Below, in pieces: positions 35,069-42,658 of a stretch of DNA of 64,000 nt; positions within the stretch are counted from its first letter, which is position 1; each line of letters starts with the position of its first letter. A program made the translations under genes and the position numbers. This DNA is from Rhizobium giardinii bv. giardinii H152 (GTDB taxonomy: Bacteria; Pseudomonadota; Alphaproteobacteria; Rhizobiales; Rhizobiaceae), in NCBI RefSeq assembly GCF_000379605.1, contig NZ_KB902668.1:1-64000 (forward strand), given 5' to 3'. The notes beneath the pieces are model-generated. The model did not search any database and was not told where the DNA came from. It was given only the letters and a program-made list of their open reading frames with translations.

Positions 35069-35099
35069 ATGTTCGGTTCTTCCTATCTCATGTTCGGTT
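35069..35099. promoter_or_regulatory. Tandem direct repeats in the divergent promoter
   Basis: ATGTTCGGTT occurs at 35069-35078 and again at 35090-35099, exactly 21 bases apart (two helical turns), between the tandem-HTH LysR gene and the ergothionase-like gene. Same-face spacing suggests binding of a dimer or of both HTH domains. Confidence 0.5.
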
Positions 35100-35164
35100 T
35101 TTGGGATATATCGCATTCGAGGTGATTGGGCATAGCATGTGCGGCATCAAACGTGAGTCAAAGC

Positions 35165-36703
35165 ATGCACGCATCGGTGAGAACCATCGTCCTGACTGGC
35201 AATCCGCTCGACTTCGCCGCACTGGAGAAGATCGGGTCGGGGCTCTATGTGCCGATGGTGGCCGAGCAGTCTTTCGCGCGGGTGGAAGCGGCGCATGCGG
35301 TGATTGCCGATCGTCTCGCCATGGGCTTGCCGGTCTATGGCGCAAACACCGGCGTCGGCTCGATGAAGGACCGTTTGTGGACCGTCGATGACCTCGTCGA
35401 ATTCAACGCCGCGCTCGTCAAGGCCCACCATTTCGGCACCGGCGAACTGTTTTCTGCGGCCATCGTCCGCAAGGCCATCGCCATCCGCATCAATACGGCA
35501 CTTGGTGGCCATACCGGCTGTAGCGTCGAGCTCGTCAAGGCGTTCCTTGACCTTTTGGAGCGGGGCGTCGTCCCGGCCGTCCATCGGCATGGTTCGATCG
35601 GTTGCGCAGATATCGGCCTGATGGGGCAGGTGGCTTCCGTTTTGACCGGCACCGGCGAGGCATTTTTCCGTGGTGAGTTGCTCCCCGCTGCAGAAGCGCT
35701 CAGCCGCGCCGGGCTCGAGCCGTTCGTCATGCAGCCACGTGATGCGCTGGCTTCGCTGAGTGTCAACGCGACGGCTTTTGCAGCGGCGGCCGACGTCTTG
35801 CGCGAGGCGGCCTCCGCCGTCCGGGTTGCGATGGCGACCGGCTTGATGTCGTCCCTGTCATTGGGGGCTTCCGCCGATCCGTGGCGGGTTGCCGCGACGC
35901 TCTCGACGCGCGGCGAAGCCCTGGTCGGCTCCTGGCTCTACGGCCAATCGAATGTCGTGGACTGGCCATTGCCGACGGCGATTCACGACCCCTTGAGCCT
36001 GCGCATGACGGCGCAGGTGTTCGGGGCGGTTGTCGATACACTGCTCGTCGCGGCCGAGCGGCTGGTCGATGCAACCTATTTGTCCGACGACAATCCGGTG
36101 GTGCTTGGTGGCCAGGTGCATGCGTCGGGTGCCTCGCTGCCGCTGACGACCACGCTTTATATCGAGACGGCGCAGATCGCCTTTTCCCATGTAGCGCGCA
36201 ACATGCTGAACCGTTGCATCCTGCTCTCGAACGGCGTGCGGCGAAACCTGCCGATCAATCTGGTCGCCCCGGGCGAGGTGGCGAGCGGTCTCGGTCCGCT
36301 GATGAAACTGGTCGTCGAGCTCTATATGCGCGTCCAGTCGATGGCCGTGCCGCTGTCGGCACAGTCGATCGTCGTTGCCGGTGGTCTCGAAGAGGAAGCG
36401 ACCTTCCTGCCGCTGATCGTCGAGCGCATGGAGACGCAAGTGCGCGATCTGCGCCAGATGGCGGCGATCGAGGCACTGCTGTCGGCACAGGCGATCGATC
36501 TGCTCGGTGACAAGCCGCAAGGCGTGACGCAGGTCGCCTATGATCGCGTTCGTGCGCTGAGCGCGATCTACCTGAAGGATCGACCCCTCTCGAAGGAGAT
36601 CGAGGCCCTGCACCGTGAGTTCGCGTCAGAGGGCTTGCTGCATACCCTTGTCGAAATGGCGCCGATGCCGGAGTTCGATGATTTCTTCGCGCTCGGCAAA
36701 TGA
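35165..36703 (+). CDS. Aromatic amino acid lyase homologue lacking the MIO triad, candidate ergothionase
   Basis: A 512-residue homologue of histidine/phenylalanine ammonia-lyase. The family motif YGANTGVG is present at 58-65. However, the MIO-forming Ala-Ser-Gly that normally follows GSxG is Cys147-Ala148-Asp149 here (HGSIGCADIGLMG), so no MIO cofactor can form. MIO-less homologues include ergothionase, which removes trimethylamine from ergothioneine to give thiourocanate, a step that needs no MIO because trimethylamine is a good leaving group. The next genes supply the remaining enzyme classes of that pathway. The ATG at 35165 is chosen; upstream in-frame GTG (35153) and TTG (35126) are less likely. 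Confidence 0.8.
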   Translation: MHASVRTIVLTGNPLDFAALEKIGSGLYVPMVAEQSFARVEAAHAVIADRLAMGLPVYGANTGVGSMKDRLWTVDDLVEFNAALVKAHHFGTGELFSAAIVRKAIAIRINTALGGHTGCSVELVKAFLDLLERGVVPAVHRHGSIGCADIGLMGQVASVLTGTGEAFFRGELLPAAEALSRAGLEPFVMQPRDALASLSVNATAFAAAADVLREAASAVRVAMATGLMSSLSLGASADPWRVAATLSTRGEALVGSWLYGQSNVVDWPLPTAIHDPLSLRMTAQVFGAVVDTLLVAAERLVDATYLSDDNPVVLGGQVHASGASLPLTTTLYIETAQIAFSHVARNMLNRCILLSNGVRRNLPINLVAPGEVASGLGPLMKLVVELYMRVQSMAVPLSAQSIVVAGGLEEEATFLPLIVERMETQVRDLRQMAAIEALLSAQAIDLLGDKPQGVTQVAYDRVRALSAIYLKDRPLSKEIEALHREFASEGLLHTLVEMAPMPEFDDFFALGK

Positions 36704-36715
36704 AAGGGAATTGAG

Positions 36716-38095
36716 ATGTCAGATTTCGACCTCGTTCTCAAAGGCACGGTGGTTCTTGCCGACCGCGTCGTCGACGGCGGTCATGTGGCGGTGCGTGACG
36801 GCAAGATCGCCTTTGTCGGGCAAGGCGCGATGCCTGCCGCGCGCGAACGCCATGATCTCGGGCCGGCACTTATCCTGCCCGGCGCAATCGATGCGCAGGT
36901 GCATTCTCTGAGCCAGAGGGATCAGGAGGATTTCATCTGGTCGACACGTTCTGCCGCAGCCGGTGGCGTCACGACGATCGTCGACATGCCCTATGACGAG
37001 GGCAATCTCGTCTGCTCGGCGGAGGCCGTGAAGCGCAAGATCGACCATGCCGGTGCGCAGGCGCGCGTCGATTTCGCGCTCTACGGCACGATCGATCCGG
37101 AGGAGGGCCCGGCGAGAATTGGCGAAATGGTCGAGGCCGGGGTCGCCGCCTTCAAGTTCTCGACTTTCGGCACGGATCCGAAGCGGTTTCCGCGTATCCC
37201 CGCGGGGCTGCTGGAAGATTGCTTTCGCGCCATCGCGCCGACCGGGCTCACGGCAGGCGTCCATAACGAGGATGACGAAGCGGTGCGGGCGGCGATCGAC
37301 AAGGTCAAGGCAGCCGGGATTACCGACTACCGGGCGCATGGCCTGTCGCGACCGCCGCTGACCGAACTGCTCGCCACCAACCAGATCTATGAGACGGGGG
37401 CGGCGACCGGCTGCCCGGCACATGTGGTGCATTGTTCGGTCGGCCGCGGCTACGAGATCGCCGCCGCCTACCGGGCGCAAGGATACCGCGCGACGATCGA
37501 GTGCTGCATTCACTATCTCGTCCTCGACGAGGAGAACGACGTAAAACGGCTTGGCGGCAAGGCGAAGATCAATCCGCCGATCCGGCCGCGCGCCGAGGTG
37601 GAAAAGCTTTGGCGGCATGTGGCCGATGGCACGGTGACGCTGGTTTCCACCGATCACGTCAGCTGGTCGGAAAACCGCAAGACCAATCCGGATATGCTGG
37701 CCAATGCCTCCGGCGTGCCGGGGCTGGAAGTGATGATCCCGCTGTTCGTCAAGGGCGCGCTGGAGCGTGGCATTCCGCTGACCCGTGCAGCGGAATTGAT
37801 GGCGCGCAATCCCGCCCGGCATTTCCGGCTCGATCATTGCAAGGGAGCCCTTCAGGTCGGCAAGGATGCAGATATCACCGTGCTGACGCAGGAACCCTAC
37901 ACCTACGACGCGGCGGCAAGCGGCAACAACGTCGTCGGCTGGTCGCCCTACAACGGCATTCGGCTCCCTTGGCGCGTGGCTGCCACCTACGATCGCGGCA
38001 CGCTTGTCTTCGATGGGACGTCCGTACTCGCCGCACCCGGCTCCGGTACGTTCGTCCGGCCGCTGCGGAGCCTGCCGCTGCGCGAGGCCGTGTGA
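36716..38095 (+). CDS. Dihydropyrimidinase/hydantoinase-like amidohydrolase, candidate hydantoin-5-propionate hydrolase
   Basis: A 459-residue cyclic amidohydrolase. Likely metal ligands are His63, Lys147 (FKFST, the carbamylated lysine), His183, His239 (HVVHCS) and Asp313 (STDH). The first ligand motif reads DAQVH where relatives have DxHxH, so Gln61 replaces a metal-binding His. In ergothioneine breakdown a hydrolase of the uracil-pathway type opens hydantoin-5-propionate to N-carbamoylglutamate, and this is the obvious candidate. It follows the ergothionase-like stop by 12 bases (AAAGGGA site) and shares TGATG with the next gene. Confidence 0.82.
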   Translation: MSDFDLVLKGTVVLADRVVDGGHVAVRDGKIAFVGQGAMPAARERHDLGPALILPGAIDAQVHSLSQRDQEDFIWSTRSAAAGGVTTIVDMPYDEGNLVCSAEAVKRKIDHAGAQARVDFALYGTIDPEEGPARIGEMVEAGVAAFKFSTFGTDPKRFPRIPAGLLEDCFRAIAPTGLTAGVHNEDDEAVRAAIDKVKAAGITDYRAHGLSRPPLTELLATNQIYETGAATGCPAHVVHCSVGRGYEIAAAYRAQGYRATIECCIHYLVLDEENDVKRLGGKAKINPPIRPRAEVEKLWRHVADGTVTLVSTDHVSWSENRKTNPDMLANASGVPGLEVMIPLFVKGALERGIPLTRAAELMARNPARHFRLDHCKGALQVGKDADITVLTQEPYTYDAAASGNNVVGWSPYNGIRLPWRVAATYDRGTLVFDGTSVLAAPGSGTFVRPLRSLPLREAV

Positions 38096-39363
38096 TGGGC
38101 GTCATCGAAACCAATCTGCCGGTCGATGCCCGCCGCATCGCCGACATAATCAAGGGGCTGGCGCGGATCACCGAACCGGACCGACCCTATACGCGGCGCG
38201 CCTTCACTCCGCTCTTTCTGGAGGGGCGCGCCTTTCTGGAGCAGCGCTTCAAAGCCGCTGGCCTCGAAACAAGGATCGACGCGTCCGGCAATCTCATTGG
38301 CCGGCGCAAGGGGCGCAAGTCGGGCCTCGGCACGATCATGCTCGGCTCGCATTCCGACACGGTGCCGGAGGGTGGCCGGTTCGATGGTATCGCCGGCGTG
38401 GCAGCAGCGCTTGAAGTCGCGCAAGCGCTGAGCGATGCCGGCATCCGGCTCGACCACGATCTTGAGGTCGTCGATTTCCTGGCCGAAGAAGTCTCGGTGT
38501 TCGGTGTTTCCTGCATCGGCAGCCGCGGCATGGCGGGGCTGATCCCCGACGGATGGCTGAGCCGCGCTCACGGCGAATTGACGCTGCGCCAGGGCATGAT
38601 CGATGCCGGCGGTGACCCGTCTCGGTTGGCCCAGCAGAAACGATCGGACATCAAGGCATTTCTGGAGCTGCATATCGAGCAGGGGCCGGTGCTCGAAGCC
38701 GAACGCTGCGACGTGGGGATCGTCACAGCCATCGCCGGCATTACCCGGGTCGAAATCCTGTTCGAGGGCCAGGCAGATCATGCCGGCACCACGCCGATGG
38801 GGCGCAGGCGTGACGCGCTGACGGCTGCTGCCAGGATGGTCGGCGAGGTCGCACGCCTCGGGACGGAATTTTCCAAGGGCGAGGGGCATTTCACCGCGAC
38901 GGTCGGCGAATTTTCGATCGAGCCGAACGCGGCAAATGTCGTGCCGTCCCGAGCCCGGCTGCTGATCGACGCGCGGGCGGAACTGCGGCCCGACATGGAG
39001 CGCTTCATTGCCGAGATCGACCAGCTTGCCGTCGATATCCAGCGCGATACCGGCGTATCGATCGCCTCACCGAAGCTGATCTCCGACAATTTCCCGACGC
39101 CCGCCGACCCGCTGGTGCTGCGCAATCTGGAAGCGGCCTGCGACCGTGTCGGCGCAAAACACCGGCGCATGGCCTCCGGCGCCGGTCACGACACGGCCTG
39201 GATGGCGCGGATTTCGAAGGCGGCGATGATCTTCATCGCCTGCCGCGAGGGCCGATCGCACACGCCGGACGAATGGGCCGATAAGGACGACATCACGCTG
39301 GGTGCGGCGGTGCTGTTCGAGGCGGTGAGGAAACTTGACTCGGATTTACAGGGAGCGCGCTGA
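38095..39363 (+). CDS. M20-family amidase (allantoate/N-carbamoyl-amino-acid hydrolase type), candidate N-carbamoylglutamate hydrolase
   Basis: A 422-residue M20 metallo-hydrolase of the allantoate amidohydrolase/beta-ureidopropionase group. Metal and catalytic residues are visible at GSHSDTVP (His86, Asp88), GRFDG (Asp97), AEE (Glu131, Glu132), ELHIEQGPVLE (His193) and SGAGHDTAWM. The dimer-interface motif QADHAGTTPMGRRRDA is typical. It should split N-carbamoyl-L-glutamate to glutamate, CO2 and ammonia as the last pathway step. The start overlaps the previous stop as TGATG, and its own stop overlaps the DUF917 start the same way, showing a tightly coupled operon. Confidence 0.85.
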   Translation: MGVIETNLPVDARRIADIIKGLARITEPDRPYTRRAFTPLFLEGRAFLEQRFKAAGLETRIDASGNLIGRRKGRKSGLGTIMLGSHSDTVPEGGRFDGIAGVAAALEVAQALSDAGIRLDHDLEVVDFLAEEVSVFGVSCIGSRGMAGLIPDGWLSRAHGELTLRQGMIDAGGDPSRLAQQKRSDIKAFLELHIEQGPVLEAERCDVGIVTAIAGITRVEILFEGQADHAGTTPMGRRRDALTAAARMVGEVARLGTEFSKGEGHFTATVGEFSIEPNAANVVPSRARLLIDARAELRPDMERFIAEIDQLAVDIQRDTGVSIASPKLISDNFPTPADPLVLRNLEAACDRVGAKHRRMASGAGHDTAWMARISKAAMIFIACREGRSHTPDEWADKDDITLGAAVLFEAVRKLDSDLQGAR

Positions 39364-40460
39364 TGGGCCGGATACTCATCGAGAAAGACGTCGAGGCGGC
39401 GGTCAAGGGCGGCTCGGTCTATGCGGCCGGCGGCGGCGGATGGGCGGATCACGGCCGCATGCTCGGCTATGCGGCGGTGTCGATCGGCAAGCCGGAGCTG
39501 GTCTCGATCGATGAACTCGACGCGAACGACTGGGTGGCGACGGCCGCCGCGATCGGTGCGCCGGCCTCGACCACGCCCTGGGAAATGCGCGGCGTCGACT
39601 ACGTCAAGGCGGTGCAACTGCTGCAGGAGGCGCTCGGCGAAAAGATCGCCGGTCTGATCGTCGGCCAGAACGGCAAGTCGTCGACGCTGAACGGCTGGCT
39701 GCCCTCGGCGATCCTCGGCACCAAGGTCGTCGATGCCGTCGGCGATATCCGCGCGCATCCGACCGGCGACATGGGATCGATCGGTCTTGCCGGCTCGCCC
39801 GAGCCGATGATCCAGACGGCCGTCGGCGGCAATCGCGAGGAAAACCGCTATATCGAACTCGTCGTACGCGGCGCGACAGCCAAGGTTTCGCCGATCCTGC
39901 GCACGGCCTCAGACATGTCCGGCGGCTTCATCGCGTCGGCCCGAAATCCTGTGCGCGCCACCTACGTCAAGGCTAATGCAGCGCTCGGCGGCATCTCGCT
40001 CGCCTTGACTCTGGGTGAGGCGATCATCGCTGCGGAAGCCAAGGGCGGCGGCGCCATCATCGACGCGATCGTCAAGACGACGAACGGCGCAATCCTCGCG
40101 GAAGGAACGATCACCGACAAGTCGGTCGCCTACACCAGGGAAGCCTTCGATATCGGCACGGTGACGCTCGGGAAGGGCGATGACTCTACGGTACTCCACA
40201 TCATGAACGAATACATGGCGGTGGAGAATGCCGGCGGCAAGCGGCTGGCGACCTTCCCGGACGTGATCACGACGTTGGCGCCGGACGGCGAACCCTTAAG
40301 CGTCGGACAGTTGCAGGTCGGCATGAAGATCTTCGTGCTGCATGTGCCGAAGACGGTCATCCCGCTCGCCTCCAGCGTGCTTGATCCATCCGTCTATCCG
40401 CCGGTGGAGAAGGCGATGGGGATCGACATCGCGCGCTACGCCTTGTCCGGCCGGATATAG
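39363..40460 (+). CDS. DUF917-family protein, candidate thiohydantoin desulfurase
   Basis: A 365-residue DUF917 protein with the family's Gly-rich start (YAAGGGGWADHGRMLGY) and conserved internal parts (STTPWEMRGVDYV, GDMGSIGLAGSPEP and AVENAGGKRLATFPD). No classical catalytic motif is visible. The reported ergothioneine pathway needs an enzyme of a new type to remove sulfur from the thiohydantoin made by thiourocanate hydratase. In this operon the DUF917 protein is the only full-length gene not matched to another step, so it is the best candidate. DUF917 proteins also occur near hydantoinases, so a hydantoinase-type side role is the alternative. Confidence 0.7.
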   Translation: MGRILIEKDVEAAVKGGSVYAAGGGGWADHGRMLGYAAVSIGKPELVSIDELDANDWVATAAAIGAPASTTPWEMRGVDYVKAVQLLQEALGEKIAGLIVGQNGKSSTLNGWLPSAILGTKVVDAVGDIRAHPTGDMGSIGLAGSPEPMIQTAVGGNREENRYIELVVRGATAKVSPILRTASDMSGGFIASARNPVRATYVKANAALGGISLALTLGEAIIAAEAKGGGAIIDAIVKTTNGAILAEGTITDKSVAYTREAFDIGTVTLGKGDDSTVLHIMNEYMAVENAGGKRLATFPDVITTLAPDGEPLSVGQLQVGMKIFVLHVPKTVIPLASSVLDPSVYPPVEKAMGIDIARYALSGRI

Positions 40461-40471
40461 GAGATTGTGCC

Positions 40472-40801
40472 ATGGCGCGCGACGCGGGTCTCGAGGAACT
40501 GATCAGGCAGGAGCTTGGCGAACGGCCGGGACTTTCCGAGAAGCCGATGTTCGGTGGTCTTGCCTTTCTCCTCGACGGCAATCTTCTTTGCGGGGCCCGC
40601 AACGACGGCATGTTGGCGCGGCTCGGCAAGGGCAATGACGGCTGGGCACTGGCACATCCCGGCATCGAACTCATGGTGATGGGGGATCGTCCGATGAATG
40701 GCTGGGTGCGCGCGGGTGCGCAGGCGTATGGCGACGATGCCTTGCGCCAGCGCCTGCTCGATGCAGCGCTCGCCTATGTTGTCTCGCTGCCGCCGAAGTG
40801 A
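40472..40801 (+). CDS. TfoX N-terminal-domain protein
   Basis: A 109-residue protein with the stand-alone TfoX/Sxy N-terminal fold (SEKPMFGGLAFLLDGNLLCG, ELMVMGDRPMNGWV). Full TfoX proteins regulate competence; the short forms have no settled function. GGAG precedes the ATG, 11 bases after the DUF917 stop, and it lies between two pathway genes, so it is very probably co-transcribed with them. A cysteine is present, but no catalytic role can be assigned. Confidence 0.78.
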   Translation: MARDAGLEELIRQELGERPGLSEKPMFGGLAFLLDGNLLCGARNDGMLARLGKGNDGWALAHPGIELMVMGDRPMNGWVRAGAQAYGDDALRQRLLDAALAYVVSLPPK

Positions 40802-40900
40802 ACGGCAAGCGATCCATACTTTCTGCCTTCGCTCGTTCTTCCGCGGAAGCGGTGCGAGGAGACAGGGATACGATCGCAGATAGGAAGAAGGAAGACCGTC

Positions 40901-42562
40901 ATGCCCAAACCAAACCCTCGCCACCCGAACTTTCCTATCCCCGGTGGTCCCGAACTGCGTGCCAAGGGGTGGCGGCAGGAGGCTTTGCTGCGGCTTCTGG
41001 AAAACGTGCTGTCGGTCGGCGAGGATCCGGACAATCTGATCGTCTATGCCGCGCTCGGCAAGGCCGCGCGCAACTGGGCCGCCCACAAGGCGATCGTCAA
41101 GGCGCTGATCGAAATGGACGAGGACCAGACGCTGGTGATCCAGTCCGGCAAGCCGGTTGGGCTCTTGAAGACCCATGCGAAGGCGCCGCTGGTCATCATG
41201 GCCAATTGCAACATCGTCGGCCAGTGGGCGAAGGCCGAGGTGTTTTATGAACTGGAGCGGCAGGGACTGATCTGCTGGGGCGGGCTGACGGCCGGCGCCT
41301 GGCAATATATCGGCAGCCAGGGCGTCATCCAGGGTACCTATGAAATCTTCATGCGCATCGCCGAAAACCGGTTCGGCGGCGATCTTGCCGGCCGTTTCAT
41401 CCTGACGGCCGGGCTGGGCGGCATGGGCGGCGCGCAGCCGCTGGCCGGCCGCATGGCTGGGGCTGCGATCCTCTGCATCGACATCGACCCCGTGCGGGCC
41501 GAAAAGCGCAAGGCGATCGGCTATCTCGAACATGTCGCGCCGGATCTTGATACGGCGCTCGCGATGATCAGTGAGGCGGTCAAGAAGAAGCGCGCCACCT
41601 CGATCGGCCTGGTCGGCAACGCAGCGGCCCTCTATCCGGAAATCGCCAGGCGCGGCGTCGTCCCCGATATCGTCACCGACCAGACATCCGCCCACGACCT
41701 CGTCTACGGCTACGTGCCGAAGGGCATGAGCCTCGACGAGGTGAAGCGCCTGCGGGTCGAGGGGCAGGGGCAACTGATGGCCGCCAGCCGCGCCTCGATC
41801 GTCGATCACGTCAAGGCCATGCTGGAATTTCAGGCGCGGGGCTCGGAAGTCTTCGACAACGGCAACCTGATCCGGACGCAGGCGCGCGAGGGCGGTGTTG
41901 CGAACGCTTTCGACATCCGCATCTTCACCGAAGCCTACCTGCGCCCGCTGTTTGCCCGCGCCATCGGCCCCTTTCGCTGGATGGCGCTGTCGGGCGAGGA
42001 GAGCGACATTGCCCGCATCGACGACCTGCTCCTCACGATGTTCCCGGACAACAAAATCGTTACCAACTGGATCTGGCTGGCACGGGCAAACGTGCCCTTC
42101 GAAGGCCTGCCCGCCCGCATCGCCTGGCTCGGTCATGGTGAACGCACCGAACTGGCGCTTGCCGTCAACGCGCTGGTCGCATCCGGCGAGCTCAAGGGCC
42201 CGATCGCCTTTTCCCGCGATCACCTCGACGCCGGCGCGATGGCGCATCCCAACATCATGACGGAGCGGATGAAGGACGGATCGGATGCCATCGCCGACTG
42301 GCCGCTGCTCGACGCGATGCTGCTCTGCTCCTCCATGGCCGACCTCGTCGTCGTCCATTCGGGCGGCGGTGGTTACGCTGGCTATATGACCAGCTGCGGC
42401 GTGACGGTCGTGGCTGATGGCACGGAGAGCGGAGCGGAACGGCTGAGCCACGCGCTGACCAATGACACGTCGCTCGGTGTCATCCGCTATGCGGATGCGG
42501 GCTATGAAGAGTCGCTGGACGAGATCGGCAAGAAGGGCATCGGGTATATCGGTTTGGCGTAG
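40901..42562 (+). CDS. Urocanase homologue, candidate thiourocanate hydratase
   Basis: A 553-residue urocanate hydratase-family enzyme that uses NAD as an electrophile. Shared features are TAGLGGMGGAQPLAG, FDNGNLIRTQARE, IGPFRWMALSG and FEGLPARIAWLG. It departs from true HutU near the C-terminus, where the usual NGGGVGWG-type motif reads HSGGGGYAGY. A substrate shift is plausible. With the MIO-less lyase upstream, hydration of thiourocanate is more likely than of urocanate; no hutI, hutG or hutH lies here. The ATG at 40901 has GGAAGGA upstream and follows the TfoX-like gene after 99 bases. Confidence 0.82.
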   Translation: MPKPNPRHPNFPIPGGPELRAKGWRQEALLRLLENVLSVGEDPDNLIVYAALGKAARNWAAHKAIVKALIEMDEDQTLVIQSGKPVGLLKTHAKAPLVIMANCNIVGQWAKAEVFYELERQGLICWGGLTAGAWQYIGSQGVIQGTYEIFMRIAENRFGGDLAGRFILTAGLGGMGGAQPLAGRMAGAAILCIDIDPVRAEKRKAIGYLEHVAPDLDTALAMISEAVKKKRATSIGLVGNAAALYPEIARRGVVPDIVTDQTSAHDLVYGYVPKGMSLDEVKRLRVEGQGQLMAASRASIVDHVKAMLEFQARGSEVFDNGNLIRTQAREGGVANAFDIRIFTEAYLRPLFARAIGPFRWMALSGEESDIARIDDLLLTMFPDNKIVTNWIWLARANVPFEGLPARIAWLGHGERTELALAVNALVASGELKGPIAFSRDHLDAGAMAHPNIMTERMKDGSDAIADWPLLDAMLLCSSMADLVVVHSGGGGYAGYMTSCGVTVVADGTESGAERLSHALTNDTSLGVIRYADAGYEESLDEIGKKGIGYIGLA

Positions 42563-42658
42563 TGCGGGTGCTGGTCGGCCGGGTCTTCGGCAAGCGGATT
42601 GCCGACGCTTGGCAATGCTTATGGTACGCGTTAGCATATCCGTCTGGAGGAAGCGGCC

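Noticed and set aside
35165-36703. Annotation as histidine ammonia-lyase (hutH)
   Set aside because: The Ala-Ser-Gly needed for MIO is absent and the neighbours are not hutI or hutG.
40901-42562. Annotation as ordinary urocanate hydratase (hutU)
   Set aside because: The C-terminal glycine motif differs and the gene lies with a MIO-less lyase and hydantoin-type hydrolases, so thiourocanate is a better candidate substrate.
40436-42637. 733-codon minus-strand frame opposite the urocanase homologue
   Set aside because: The plus-strand product is a clear enzyme; the antisense frame has no motif and spans several genes.
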